DNA of 7,057 nt from Sedimenticola sp. (GTDB taxonomy: Bacteria; Pseudomonadota; Gammaproteobacteria; Chromatiales; Chromatiaceae): assembly GCA_027041035.1 (NCBI GenBank), contig JALULB010000337.1, positions 1 to 7,057 of the forward strand, given 5' to 3'. Below, one piece after another: positions 1 through 6,689 of the stretch. The notes below the pieces were generated by a model. It saw nothing but the letters and a program-made list of their open reading frames with translations, had not been told where the DNA came from and ran no database searches. How positions within the stretch are numbered: the first letter of the stretch is position 1; every line of letters begins with the position of its first letter. The position numbers and the translations under genes are program-made.

Positions 1-2082
1 GGGCCAGCGTCCGAGGCGCAGCGGTTCGTCCTCGATATACAGCAGTTGTGAAATGCTGTCCCCGGGAATGGCGAAGGCATGGCCGGAGACGCGCACCACG
101 ACTGCGTTCACGGACACCAGCGTGGTTGGCACGCGGAGGTGGATACGGCTGCCGGCGCCGGTGTTGCTTTCGATTCGGATGTTGCCTTGCAGGCGCTGGA
201 TGCTTGCCTGTACCACGTCCATGCCGACGCCGCGCCCGGAGACGGTGCTGACCTCTTCGCGGGTGGAGAAGCCCGGTTGCATGACCAGCGCCAGGGTGGC
301 TTCCTCGTCGAGCGCATCGGCGTCGTCGATCAATCCGCGTGTCAGCGCCTGCTGGCGAATGCCGTCGATATCCATGCCCGCGCCGTCGTCTTCCAGTTCC
401 AGGTGGACGCGGTTGCCGGAGCGCGTGCAGTTCAGGGTGATGCGGCCAATCTCCGGCTTGCCGGACGCGGTGCGTATCGCGGCGGGTTCGATACCGTGGT
501 CGACGGCGTTGCGCAACAGGTGCAACAGGGGTTCCGCGAGGCTGTTGATGATGTCGGTATCCAGGGCGAGCTGGTTGTCGTTCACGACAAGCTCGGCCTG
601 CTTGCCGGTGCTGCGGCAGGTTTCGCGCACGATGCGTTCGAGACGCGGCACCAGGGTCTTGACCGGGATCAGCCGGGTGCGCAGCAGGGTTGCGCCGATC
701 TCCTCGCGTACCCGGTTCTGATCGTGCAGGATATCGTTCATGTGGCGCAGGTGGCGCGCGCTCGCCAGCGTGATTTCGCGGCTATCGGCAAGTGCTTCCT
801 CCAGCGCGTTGTTAGCGCCGTGAACGGCGTTGTAGCGATCCATCTCCAGCGAATCGAACGGGCTGTCAGCGTCGCTTTCGCTGCCCACCTCGGCCTTGCC
901 GAGCGCAAGGCTTTCGTCGACCAGCGCGCCGAACTCGGCCAGGGTGCGACGCGCACGGCTGTCCTGCTCTTGCGATTGCAGGTTGTAGCCGAGGGTGCTT
1001 TCCAGTTCCGCCAGTGCGCGGCCGGTGGTCGTCGCCATCTCCTCGACCAGGTTCAGCAGCCGGTCGATCAGCGATACCGGCACCAGCAGATTGGGTTCGC
1101 TGGAGCGGACGTGCTTGGCGGGCGCGCGGGCCTTGCGTGGCGCTTCGGGCGTGGCGTCGTCTTCGCTTTCCGCTTCCTCCAGCAGTTGCTCGCGCCATTG
1201 TTCGAGCGCGTGGCTGAGCGCGAGATAGTTGTCGGGCGCGGCGCCTTTGTCCTGTAGCGCGTCGAACAGACCTTCGAGACAGTCGGCGGCGGCGCTCATG
1301 TGCTCGCGCAATGTTTCGGGCAGCGGTGCCTCGGAGGAGAAGTTCAGGATGTCTTCGAGCAGGTGCGTCAGGTCGGTGACCGGCGCGATGCCGACGACGC
1401 TGCTGGCGCGCTTCAGGGTATGCGCCAAGCGGGTCGCGGTGCGATGCGTTTCCTCGTCGACCGGCGTATCGCTGGCGGCGATCTTTCTCAGCAAGTCGGC
1501 GAGTCGGGCCGTCTGCTCGGGCGCTTCGATGAAGAAGGCGTCGAGCAACTCCGGATGGACATCCTCGCTCCAATGCAGGGGATAGCCCGCCGCGGGTTCT
1601 GGCACGGGGTGGGTTTCGGGTGTTTCGTCGTGACGCGTCGTTGTGTCGTCCGGAGCGCAGAGTTCCGTCAGCAAGGCTTCCATGTGGTCCGCCGGGAAAG
1701 GCTCGGGCCAGTCCGGGTGTTGCAGGGTAGCCTGCAATTCCGCCAGCAGGCTGCCGTCGCTGGGGCTGCCGAGGTAGGCGGCGCACAATTCGACCCATTG
1801 ATAGGGCAGGCCGGTATCCAGCAGCCTACGTTGCGCGTCGACCGGCAAGGCGGCCATGGCCCGGATGTTGCGTTCTCCCCAGGCGGCAAGCGAGGCGAGT
1901 TCGCCGTGCCGGTAAAGATCGCAGGCCATGGCGAGACGGGCGTACTCTTCCTCCAGCGGCAGCAGTTGCTCGGCGGACAGGGGATGCGTTTCCATTTGCG
2001 CGCCGAGGGTCATGCACTGTTCCGCGAGAAGCAGCGCGATATCCTCGAGTTCCTCGGTCAAAGCCGGAGTGTCGCCATTCAT
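1..2082 (-). CDS. chpA: ChpA/CheA-type chemosensory histidine kinase, N-terminal 694 residues (truncated by window edge)
   Basis: The frame is open from ATG at 2080-2082 to the window's left edge without a stop, so the C-terminus lies outside. A GAAGG Shine-Dalgarno seven bases upstream supports this start. Residues 1-165 are an alpha-helical region I cannot assign firmly; it may be a degenerate HPt module like those at ChpA N-termini. Residues about 172-285 form an HPt domain with the phosphoacceptor motif LAHTLKRASSVVGI, likely phospho-His221. A charged linker (about 300-330) leads to the dimerisation region, which carries FDSLEMDRY (409-417), a signature of ChpA kinases. The ATPase domain follows, with N-box HLLRNAVDHGIE (521-532), G1 DDGAG (565-569), Phe605 and G2 GRGVGMD (616-622). 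A CheW-like domain begins near 655. The key catalytic residues are intact. By family it is a cytoplasmic kinase that phosphorylates PilG/PilH-type receivers; a C-terminal receiver domain is expected beyond the edge. It follows the PilJ-like receptor by 56 bp and is probably cotranscribed with it. Confidence 0.93.
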   Translation of the reverse strand, partial: MNGDTPALTEELEDIALLLAEQCMTLGAQMETHPLSAEQLLPLEEEYARLAMACDLYRHGELASLAAWGERNIRAMAALPVDAQRRLLDTGLPYQWVELCAAYLGSPSDGSLLAELQATLQHPDWPEPFPADHMEALLTELCAPDDTTTRHDETPETHPVPEPAAGYPLHWSEDVHPELLDAFFIEAPEQTARLADLLRKIAASDTPVDEETHRTATRLAHTLKRASSVVGIAPVTDLTHLLEDILNFSSEAPLPETLREHMSAAADCLEGLFDALQDKGAAPDNYLALSHALEQWREQLLEEAESEDDATPEAPRKARAPAKHVRSSEPNLLVPVSLIDRLLNLVEEMATTTGRALAELESTLGYNLQSQEQDSRARRTLAEFGALVDESLALGKAEVGSESDADSPFDSLEMDRYNAVHGANNALEEALADSREITLASARHLRHMNDILHDQNRVREEIGATLLRTRLIPVKTLVPRLERIVRETCRSTGKQAELVVNDNQLALDTDIINSLAEPLLHLLRNAVDHGIEPAAIRTASGKPEIGRITLNCTRSGNRVHLELEDDGAGMDIDGIRQQALTRGLIDDADALDEEATLALVMQPGFSTREEVSTVSGRGVGMDVVQASIQRLQGNIRIESNTGAGSRIHLRVPTTLVSVNAVVVRVSGHAFAIPGDSISQLLYIEDEPLRLGRWP

Positions 2083-2089
2083 CGTTGTG

Positions 2090-2094
2090 CCTTC
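2090..2094 (-). promoter_or_regulatory. Ribosome binding site of the chpA-like gene
   Basis: On the minus strand this reads GAAGG, seven bases before the ATG at 2082. It fixes the start of the kinase. The 56-bp spacer with the preceding receptor gene has no convincing terminator. It holds only an 8-bp palindrome TACCGGTA (2104-2111) and a doubled CGGTA. Confidence 0.7.
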
Positions 2095-2138
2095 ATTCCG
2101 CTATACCGGTACGGTACGGGTTCCTCACGTCGCCGGCT

Positions 2139-3953
2139 TCATTCGCCAAGCTTGAATACACTGACCGACTCGACCAGCTGGCGAGCATAGTTGGCCATGT
2201 TCTCGATCAGTTTCGATTGCAGACGCAGACGCTCGCCGGTGGACTTGGTCGCGCTGACGATGCGCTTGGCGCGTGTCTGCAGGGCCTTTCCGGCGCGCGC
2301 CTGCTGCTGGGACGCCTCGGAGATCTGCGCGACCTCGGCGACCAGGCGGGTCGTGGTCTGCTGGGCCTGCTCCATCTCCTCGCCGGCATCCTTGGCCAGC
2401 TTGGAGCCTTCGCTCACCTGTTCGATGGTGCGGTCCATGGTGCGAATGGTCTCGTTGGTCTCCAGCTGGATATTGCGGATCAGCGTGGCGATCTGGCCGG
2501 TCGATTCACGCGAGCTCTCGGCGAGCCGTTGAATCTCCTCGGCGACGACCGAGAAACCGCGTCCGGCCTCGCCGGCGGCGGCGGCCTGCATGCTGGCGTT
2601 CAACGCGAGTACCGTGGTGCGTTCGGCGACGGTGTTGATTACGTCGACGATATGGGTGATCTCCTGGGAACGTTCGCCGAGGTGTTTGATGCGCTTGCCG
2701 GTATCCTGGGTCTTGTCGCGTATCTCCAGCATGCTGTCGAGGGTGCGGCTTACCGACTCATGCGCGTGCTTGGTGGTGTTGGCGGTTTGCTCGGCGGTGC
2801 CGTTCATGACCTTGGCGGCGGCGGCGATGTTGTCGAAGCGTTTGCTCATGGTATCCAGCTCGGCGGCGGTCTTCTCCGCCTCCGCCTGCTCGATGGCGGC
2901 GACCTGGTTGATCGATTGGGCGTGGCGGTTGATCTCCGCGGCGGTCTTGTCCACCGCCTGGGCAACCTGTTGCACCTTGCCGAGTACCTCGCCGGTATCC
3001 TCCGAAAGCTGGTTTATCGCGTCCGCCAGCGGCCCGGTCGCGTCCTCGGTCACCGTGGCGCGCACGGTCAGGTTACGGTCGCTGAGTTCACTCACCGCCT
3101 GTAGCAGCGAGAATACCGAGTTGTTCAACTGCTCGTGGTTTTGTTCGACCTCGTTCAGCGTGGCGACACGGTCGTCCAGCAGTCTGTTCAAAGCCTGCCC
3201 GAGTTGCGCGAGTTCGTCCTTGCCGTAAACCGGTGTGCGCGCGCTGAACTCGCCGACGGAAAGCATCTTCACGGTGTTCACCAGGGACTGGGTGGGGCGG
3301 GTGATGGAACGGTAGATCAGGTAGCCGAGCAGGGCCACCAGGGCCAGACCGATCAGGCTGACGCCAAGCGCGACGAGCAGGGACTGCCGGGTTCCCTGGG
3401 TAGCGCTTTCCAATACCTGCTTCGATTCCTTGACGTCCACGGCCTGTTGCTGTTGCAGTGCGTCCAGGAGCGGATTCAATGCGATGTTCATGTCGTTGGT
3501 CACGAACAGCGACAGGTTGGCGTGGCTCTCGGATTTCAACAGCCTCAGCGCCTCGTCGATGTCGGGCAGAAACGCCTGGGCGAGTGCGTCGAGGTCGGCG
3601 TTGCCGCCCTGGCTTTTATCGAACTGAAGATACTCGTCGAGGTCTGAGAGCAGCGAGGCCTTTGCGATACGCAACGCGTTGTGTCCGTCCTTCCAGGTTT
3701 TGATGCCGCTGTTCACCTCATACAGCAGGGTGCGGTAATCGCTGTTGATCTCGTTGATCAGGTTGCTGCTCAGACTCATGCGGGTAACGCGCTGGTTGGT
3801 TTCACCGAGTACCTTGAGGTTCTGGTTGAGCGTGAGGCCGGCGATGGCACCGATCAGGCCGATCAGTACGCTGGATACGATGATCAGCCAGACGATGCGG
3901 GTGGCGATCGAGACGTTGTTCAGCCGGGAGCTGCTTTTGGATTTATTGGACAT
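2139..3953 (-). CDS. pilJ: PilJ-like methyl-accepting chemotaxis receptor
   Basis: 604 residues. The start at 3951-3953 (MSNKSKSS) is preferred over an in-frame ATG five codons upstream, because a clear AGGAA lies just before it. Membrane segment 1 is at about 19-43, a helical periplasmic region at 44-190, and membrane segment 2 at about 191-214. A HAMP domain (about 214-266) follows, then a second HAMP-like stretch (about 290-320) and a long coiled-coil signalling domain. The hairpin tip includes [20 protein letters not shown], then [19 protein letters not shown] (441-481). In the tip, Q-A-A-A-A-G replaces the usual E-A-A-R-A-G of standard chemoreceptors, a feature of the PilJ subfamily. The protein ends in SVFKLGE with no CheR-tethering pentapeptide. 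From memory P. aeruginosa PilJ is about 680 residues, so this one is shorter, and I do not see the typical PilJ sensor module in its roughly 145-residue periplasmic part. By family it is an inner-membrane receptor that controls a ChpA kinase with PilI-type adaptors. The SBP gene upstream may supply its ligand-binding partner (inference). Confidence 0.92.
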   Translation of the reverse strand: MSNKSKSSSRLNNVSIATRIVWLIIVSSVLIGLIGAIAGLTLNQNLKVLGETNQRVTRMSLSSNLINEINSDYRTLLYEVNSGIKTWKDGHNALRIAKASLLSDLDEYLQFDKSQGGNADLDALAQAFLPDIDEALRLLKSESHANLSLFVTNDMNIALNPLLDALQQQQAVDVKESKQVLESATQGTRQSLLVALGVSLIGLALVALLGYLIYRSITRPTQSLVNTVKMLSVGEFSARTPVYGKDELAQLGQALNRLLDDRVATLNEVEQNHEQLNNSVFSLLQAVSELSDRNLTVRATVTEDATGPLADAINQLSEDTGEVLGKVQQVAQAVDKTAAEINRHAQSINQVAAIEQAEAEKTAAELDTMSKRFDNIAAAAKVMNGTAEQTANTTKHAHESVSRTLDSMLEIRDKTQDTGKRIKHLGERSQEITHIVDVINTVAERTTVLALNASMQAAAAGEAGRGFSVVAEEIQRLAESSRESTGQIATLIRNIQLETNETIRTMDRTIEQVSEGSKLAKDAGEEMEQAQQTTTRLVAEVAQISEASQQQARAGKALQTRAKRIVSATKSTGERLRLQSKLIENMANYARQLVESVSVFKLGE

Positions 3954-3959
3954 ACCTGT

Positions 3960-3964
3960 TTCCT
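3960..3964 (-). promoter_or_regulatory. Ribosome binding site deciding the pilJ-like start
   Basis: The minus strand reads AGGAA followed by six bases and ATG (3951-3953). This spacing suits the MSNKS start. The upstream in-frame ATG at 3966-3968 lies just outside this motif and has no comparable motif of its own. Confidence 0.7.
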
Positions 3965-3992
3965 GCATGATTTAGCATGGAGTCGAATCGTG

Positions 3993-4043
3993 GTTTCCGG
4001 GGCGTCGGGGACGGTGTTTCCGGGGCGTCGGGGACGGTGTTTC
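3993..4043. repeat. 23-bp tandem repeat, 2.2 copies, between the SBP and receptor genes
   Basis: Two identical 23-bp units occupy 3993-4015 and 4016-4038, followed by the first five bases (GTTTC) of a third at 4039-4043. The last bases overlap the SBP stop codon (4042-4044). The unit is GC-rich and contains a small inverted repeat, CGTC-GGG-GACG. A perfect duplication in an otherwise short spacer suggests recent slippage or a structured mRNA element. I found no further copy in the window. Confidence 0.95.
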
Positions 4044-5349
4044 AATGGATACCTGTCCAGTCGCTGTCCTGCATCGGTTGCCATCCTCCTCTTCTCAGGA
4101 TCGTCAACGTGACCAGATCCGAGCCCTGATTGTCGTCGCTGAAGTCCATCTTCAGGCCACCGAGGTCGAAAGACTTGCCCAGCAGCGCATCGAGAAAGCG
4201 CTGGCGCGTCGGTCCGCCTTCGATGTGTTCCAGTCCATGCACAATAAGCCTGCCTACGATATAGCCTTCCAGCGACACCGAGTTGAAATTGGCGCCGAGC
4301 GCCTGTCGGGCTTTCTTGACGATCTCCAGGTTGCTGCGGAGTTGCGGCACGACCTGTGTCATGATCACGCCGCTGTCGGTGTTCATCTCCTTCAGCGCGG
4401 TCTTGAAGTTCTCCGCGCCGGTGAACGATACGGCACTGAACAGCCAATTCTCCTGCTTGTAGCGGGCGTAGCCAATAAACTTGGCGACCGAGGTATAGGC
4501 GCCCACGGTGACCACCAGCCGGCAGTGGGTGCCGTGATTTTTCTCCCACTGCTTGATGGAGGTATAGCCGGGTCGGGCCAGATAGGTGTTTCTCTGGTAA
4601 ACGCCGACCGGACCTATGCCGTTACGCGGTGGATTCTCGCCCGGCATGTGCAGGAGTTTCTCCAGCGACTGGATGATCTCCTGACTCCCCTTGCGGCCTT
4701 GAATGGCGTTGATGATACCCTGGATGCCGGCCATGCCATAGGCGTCGTTCTGAACGTAGGCGCACACCTCGGATGCGTCGATATCGTGTTCCAGCGCGCC
4801 CTGGATGACCGCCGCTATCTCCTGCGTGTAGCTGGCGCGATAGTTGACGATATGGGTCTTGTCCGAGGTGCGCAGCAGACCTGCCCCGGTAAAGAATCCG
4901 ACGGCGGGGATAGCCTGTTTTTCGAGTATTGGCAGTGATACCTTGGCGGTCGGCGTGCCGACGTTTCCGGCGACCAGGAAGACTCCGCTGTCGACCAGCT
5001 GGCGGGTGGCCTCGACGGTTTTTTCCGGGTTGTAGGAGTCGTTCAATACCGTGAATTCGAGTTGTCGATGCTGGATCGTGACATCCTTCAGCGCCGCCTC
5101 GATGCCTGCCGCCATGCCCTGGCCAAGGCCCTTGGAGCGTCCTTCGAGATCCATGACACCACCCATTCGGATAGCGTCGTTGGATACGCCTTCCTCGGCG
5201 GCCAGGGTTTGCGCGGGATGTCCCAGCAACGTCAATAGCAGCGCAAACAAGGCGGTTGCCGACCATCTCCATTGCGGCATGGACGGGATCGGGGAATGCC
5301 GATGGATGAGTGGAACGGCCGAGGGGCGGGGTGGTTCTTTGAATGTCAT
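4042..5349 (-). CDS. Periplasmic binding protein, LIV/Leu-Ile-Val-type ABC substrate-binding family
   Basis: 435 residues from ATG 5347-5349, which has only a weak AGG eight bases upstream. An internal ATG at 5278-5280 would remove 23 residues and leave a more ordinary signal peptide, but it has no Shine-Dalgarno. The hydrophobic core WSATALFALLLTLLG (29-43) is followed by a likely signal peptidase I site after TLA (residue 50), and no lipobox is visible. The mature protein has the type I periplasmic-binding fold pattern: IRMGGVMDLEGRSKGLGQGM (60-79), NDSYNPEKTVEATRQLV (103-119), GNVGTPTAKVSLPILEK (128-144) and a late GYIVGRLIVHGLE. Cysteines 196 and 276 could form a disulphide. By family such proteins bind amino acids, amides or other small solutes. 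No permease or ATPase gene lies nearby and the gene sits between chemosensory genes, so a receptor-accessory role is more likely than transport (inference). The ligand cannot be predicted. Confidence 0.9.
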   Translation of the reverse strand: MTFKEPPRPSAVPLIHRHSPIPSMPQWRWSATALFALLLTLLGHPAQTLAAEEGVSNDAIRMGGVMDLEGRSKGLGQGMAAGIEAALKDVTIQHRQLEFTVLNDSYNPEKTVEATRQLVDSGVFLVAGNVGTPTAKVSLPILEKQAIPAVGFFTGAGLLRTSDKTHIVNYRASYTQEIAAVIQGALEHDIDASEVCAYVQNDAYGMAGIQGIINAIQGRKGSQEIIQSLEKLLHMPGENPPRNGIGPVGVYQRNTYLARPGYTSIKQWEKNHGTHCRLVVTVGAYTSVAKFIGYARYKQENWLFSAVSFTGAENFKTALKEMNTDSGVIMTQVVPQLRSNLEIVKKARQALGANFNSVSLEGYIVGRLIVHGLEHIEGGPTRQRFLDALLGKSFDLGGLKMDFSDDNQGSDLVTLTILRRGGWQPMQDSDWTGIH

Positions 5350-5528
5350 CTTGCGGGCCTGTGCACTATGAATAAAATTAACTTACTCTCATGCCGCGGG
5401 GTGGCGCCACCCTAGATCGTGAAAAATCAACAACTTAAGTGTATTTCCACATCAAGGGTATTGGGTCGAGAGTAGAAAGCGTATGCGAGATATCTTGTAA
5501 AGTATAATTATCATGGGATGGCGTTTGG
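5350..5528. other. 179-bp intergenic region between the cheW-like and SBP genes, with an AT-rich island
   Basis: The part at about 5420-5515 is markedly richer in A/T than the flanking genes and includes TATAATTAT at 5503-5511 and the palindrome ACTTAAGT at 5433-5440. It is the largest gap inside the chemosensory cluster and the natural place for a second promoter serving the SBP, receptor and kinase genes. I could not find a well-spaced -35/-10 pair on the minus strand, and no hairpin with a T-run ends the upstream genes. Confidence 0.5.
5399..5412. promoter_or_regulatory. Perfect 14-bp palindrome GGGTGGCGCCACCC upstream of the SBP gene
   Basis: The two 7-bp arms are exact inverted copies with no spacer, 50-63 bases upstream of the SBP start. 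A second small palindrome, CCGCGG (5394-5399), touches it. The lack of a loop and of a following T-run argues against a terminator. The position fits an operator for a dimeric regulator, but that function is inferred. Confidence 0.45.
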
Positions 5529-6116
5529 CTATCCGGGTTGTGTTGACGGGCCTTCTTGCAGCGAATCGAGCAGGGCAATATGATCGAATTCGAGGAACAC
5601 ACGACCCTGGTAGTCGTACGCGGCGGGAATCGCAACCGAGATGCCCGCCGGGATGCCGCTCGGCAGCGGTGTCCGCGAGGCTTCGGTAAACCGGATCTTC
5701 TCCGGCAGCCGCTGGAGCGTGATCGCAACCGCGGCGGAATCGGCCGGGCGGATGACCAGCAGGTAAGCGGTGTGCTTCTCCATGCTGTCCGGGCTATCGC
5801 TCAGCAGCCGGTGCAGCGCGATGATCGGCAGCAGCTCGCCGCGCAGGTTGAGCAGGCCGTCGCACCAGTCCGGCGCATGCGGAACAAAATGCGGCGTGCC
5901 GGCCTCGACCACCTCCATCCTCAATCCCGCTTGCAGCAACAGATCGATGTCCGCGCCGTGGATGACATAGCGCATCTCCATGGCGTCGAGCGCGCGACTG
6001 ACGGCGGTGTCCATATCCTCCGGCAGTGCATCGAGCAGTGCTAGCGGGTCTAGCGGGTCTCCGCCGACGGGGGCTTCCACACCGGGCTCTTGCAGACTGT
6101 TTTCCGAAGTATCCAT
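5529..6116 (-). CDS. pilI: CheW-domain adaptor, PilI-like
   Basis: 195 residues, with ATG at 6114-6116, ten bases after the stop of the pilH-like gene. No strong Shine-Dalgarno is visible, so translational coupling to pilH is plausible. Residues 1-45 are an acidic, low-complexity extension. The CheW-like domain covers about 46-188. Its most recognisable part is DGLLNLRGELLPIIALHRLL (86-105), matching the G-x-x-N-L-R-G-x-x-L-P-I-x-x-L core of CheW proteins. There is no receiver or kinase domain. By family this soluble protein links the receptor's cytoplasmic tip to the kinase's CheW-like domain. The pilI label rests on its place after a pilH-type gene and in the same cluster as PilJ/ChpA types; another CheW paralogue such as ChpC cannot be excluded. 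An in-frame 9-bp duplication in the N-terminal extension produces a repeated Asp-Pro-Leu. Confidence 0.85.
   Translation of the reverse strand: MDTSENSLQEPGVEAPVGGDPLDPLALLDALPEDMDTAVSRALDAMEMRYVIHGADIDLLLQAGLRMEVVEAGTPHFVPHAPDWCDGLLNLRGELLPIIALHRLLSDSPDSMEKHTAYLLVIRPADSAAVAITLQRLPEKIRFTEASRTPLPSGIPAGISVAIPAAYDYQGRVFLEFDHIALLDSLQEGPSTQPG
6041..6060. repeat. In-frame 9-bp tandem repeat in the cheW-like gene
   Basis: CTAGCGGGT occurs at 6041-6049 and 6050-6058, with two further matching bases. On the minus strand it encodes Asp-Pro-Leu twice (residues 20-25) in the poorly conserved N-terminal extension, so it can vary without breaking the CheW domain. Confidence 0.9.
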
Positions 6117-6126
6117 GTGGCGAAAT

Positions 6127-6483
6127 CTAGATTTTCTCGATCTCGGTCAGAATGTCTTCCGCCGCGTAGGGTTTGGTGATGTAGGCGCTGGCGCCGAGTT
6201 GCAGAGCCCATTGCTTGTCCACGCTGTTGGATTTGCTCGACACCATGATAATCGGGATCTGCTGGGTCTTCTTGTCCCGTTTCAGCGTACGGCAGGTCTT
6301 GTAGCCATCACCATCCTCCATGATGATGTCGAGAAAGATCAGGTCCGGCTGCTTTTTTGTCGCGATGCTGGCGGCTTCGTTGCCGGAACTGGCGGTGAGC
6401 ACGTGGTAGCCGGCGTCCTGAAGGATCTGCGCCAGATGGGTGCGCTCGGTCAGCGAGTCGTCGGCGATGAGGATGTGTTGCAT
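6127..6483 (-). CDS. pilH: PilH-like single-domain response regulator
   Basis: 118 residues from ATG 6481-6483, chosen because AGGAAG lies eight bases upstream and the receiver fold starts at once (MQHILIADDS). A frame extension to 6603 adds 40 residues unlike a receiver. It is a stand-alone CheY-like domain: acidic pair Asp8/Asp9, phosphoacceptor Asp52 (LIFLDIIM), Ser82 at the switch position and Lys104-Pro105. The stretch SKSNSVDKQWALQLGASAYITKPY (83-106) resembles PilH, with its D-K-x-W followed by Q-G-A, rather than general CheY. The usual Met-Pro-Gly-x-Asp-Gly after the phosphoacceptor strand is Met-Glu-Asp-Gly-Asp-Gly here, so the conserved proline is missing. By family it is a cytoplasmic phosphate acceptor from ChpA that tunes twitching and pilus retraction. 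It is the first gene of the cluster seen here, and no pilG precedes it. Confidence 0.9.
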   Translation of the reverse strand: MQHILIADDSLTERTHLAQILQDAGYHVLTASSGNEAASIATKKQPDLIFLDIIMEDGDGYKTCRTLKRDKKTQQIPIIMVSSKSNSVDKQWALQLGASAYITKPYAAEDILTEIEKI

Positions 6484-6490
6484 GGTGGTG

Positions 6491-6497
6491 TCTTCCT
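6491..6497 (-). promoter_or_regulatory. Ribosome binding site of the pilH-like gene
   Basis: The minus strand reads AGGAAGA, with the AGGAAG core eight bases before the ATG at 6481-6483. This supports the 118-residue product over the longer upstream reading. Confidence 0.75.
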
Positions 6498-6611
6498 GGC
6501 TGTTCGGTATTCCGCTGATGGGCGTTCGACGACATTCTACTTGGCATTGCCGTTCGGTTGGACGAATTGTTGCGCAAGCGTAAGCACAGTTTGAACGCCG
6601 CAACGCTCGGG

Positions 6612-6617
6612 ATTATA
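6612..6617 (-). promoter_or_regulatory. Possible -10 element of a promoter for the pilH-pilI genes
   Basis: The minus strand carries a perfect TATAAT about 130 bases upstream of pilH, in the 206-bp gap after recN. The sequence at the expected -35 position (about 6635-6640) is GC-rich and does not match TTGACA, so the call depends on the -10 alone and on its suitable place between recN and the cluster. Confidence 0.3.
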
Positions 6618-6689
6618 GCGAAAAGCGCGCCCGAACGCGGAAGATTCCCAATTTAACCTCGCGCGGATCCCCCTATCTGTGAAATGGTT

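Noticed and set aside
866..1798. Minus-strand frame of 310 codons inside the kinase
   Set aside because: It is out of frame with the ChpA-like reading, which carries the HPt, N-box, G1 and G2 motifs. The alternative product is arginine-rich and featureless.
79..3647. Long plus-strand open frames, e.g. 79-1257, 1300-2190, 2085-3104 and 3135-3647
   Set aside because: They lie opposite the kinase and receptor genes, whose minus-strand translations contain unmistakable family motifs. Their products are compositionally biased with no recognisable domain, as expected for antisense shadows in GC-rich DNA.
4045..4938. Plus-strand open frame of 297 codons opposite the SBP gene
   Set aside because: The opposite strand encodes a periplasmic binding protein with signal peptide and family motifs. 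The plus-strand product has no recognisable fold pattern.
4042..5349. SBP gene as part of an ABC amino acid importer
   Set aside because: No permease or ATPase gene is present on either side within the window, and all other members of the cluster are chemosensory. A transporter elsewhere in the genome cannot be ruled out.
5414..5438. Flagellar-type (sigma-28) promoter on the minus strand, TTAAGTTG ... CGATCT
   Set aside because: The -35-like part is partial, and the spacing to the CGAT core is about two bases too short compared with the usual 11, so the match is not convincing.
6570..6577. 8-bp palindrome TTGCGCAA upstream of pilH
   Set aside because: Short palindromes of this length are expected by chance, and no second copy or conserved spacing supports an operator.
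6484..6603. 40-residue N-terminal extension of the PilH-like protein
   Set aside because: The extension has no receiver homology, and a good Shine-Dalgarno lies directly before the internal ATG at 6481-6483.
6615..6645. Intrinsic terminator after recN
   Set aside because: The only candidate has a 4-bp CGCG stem followed by four T residues on the minus strand, which is too weak to call.
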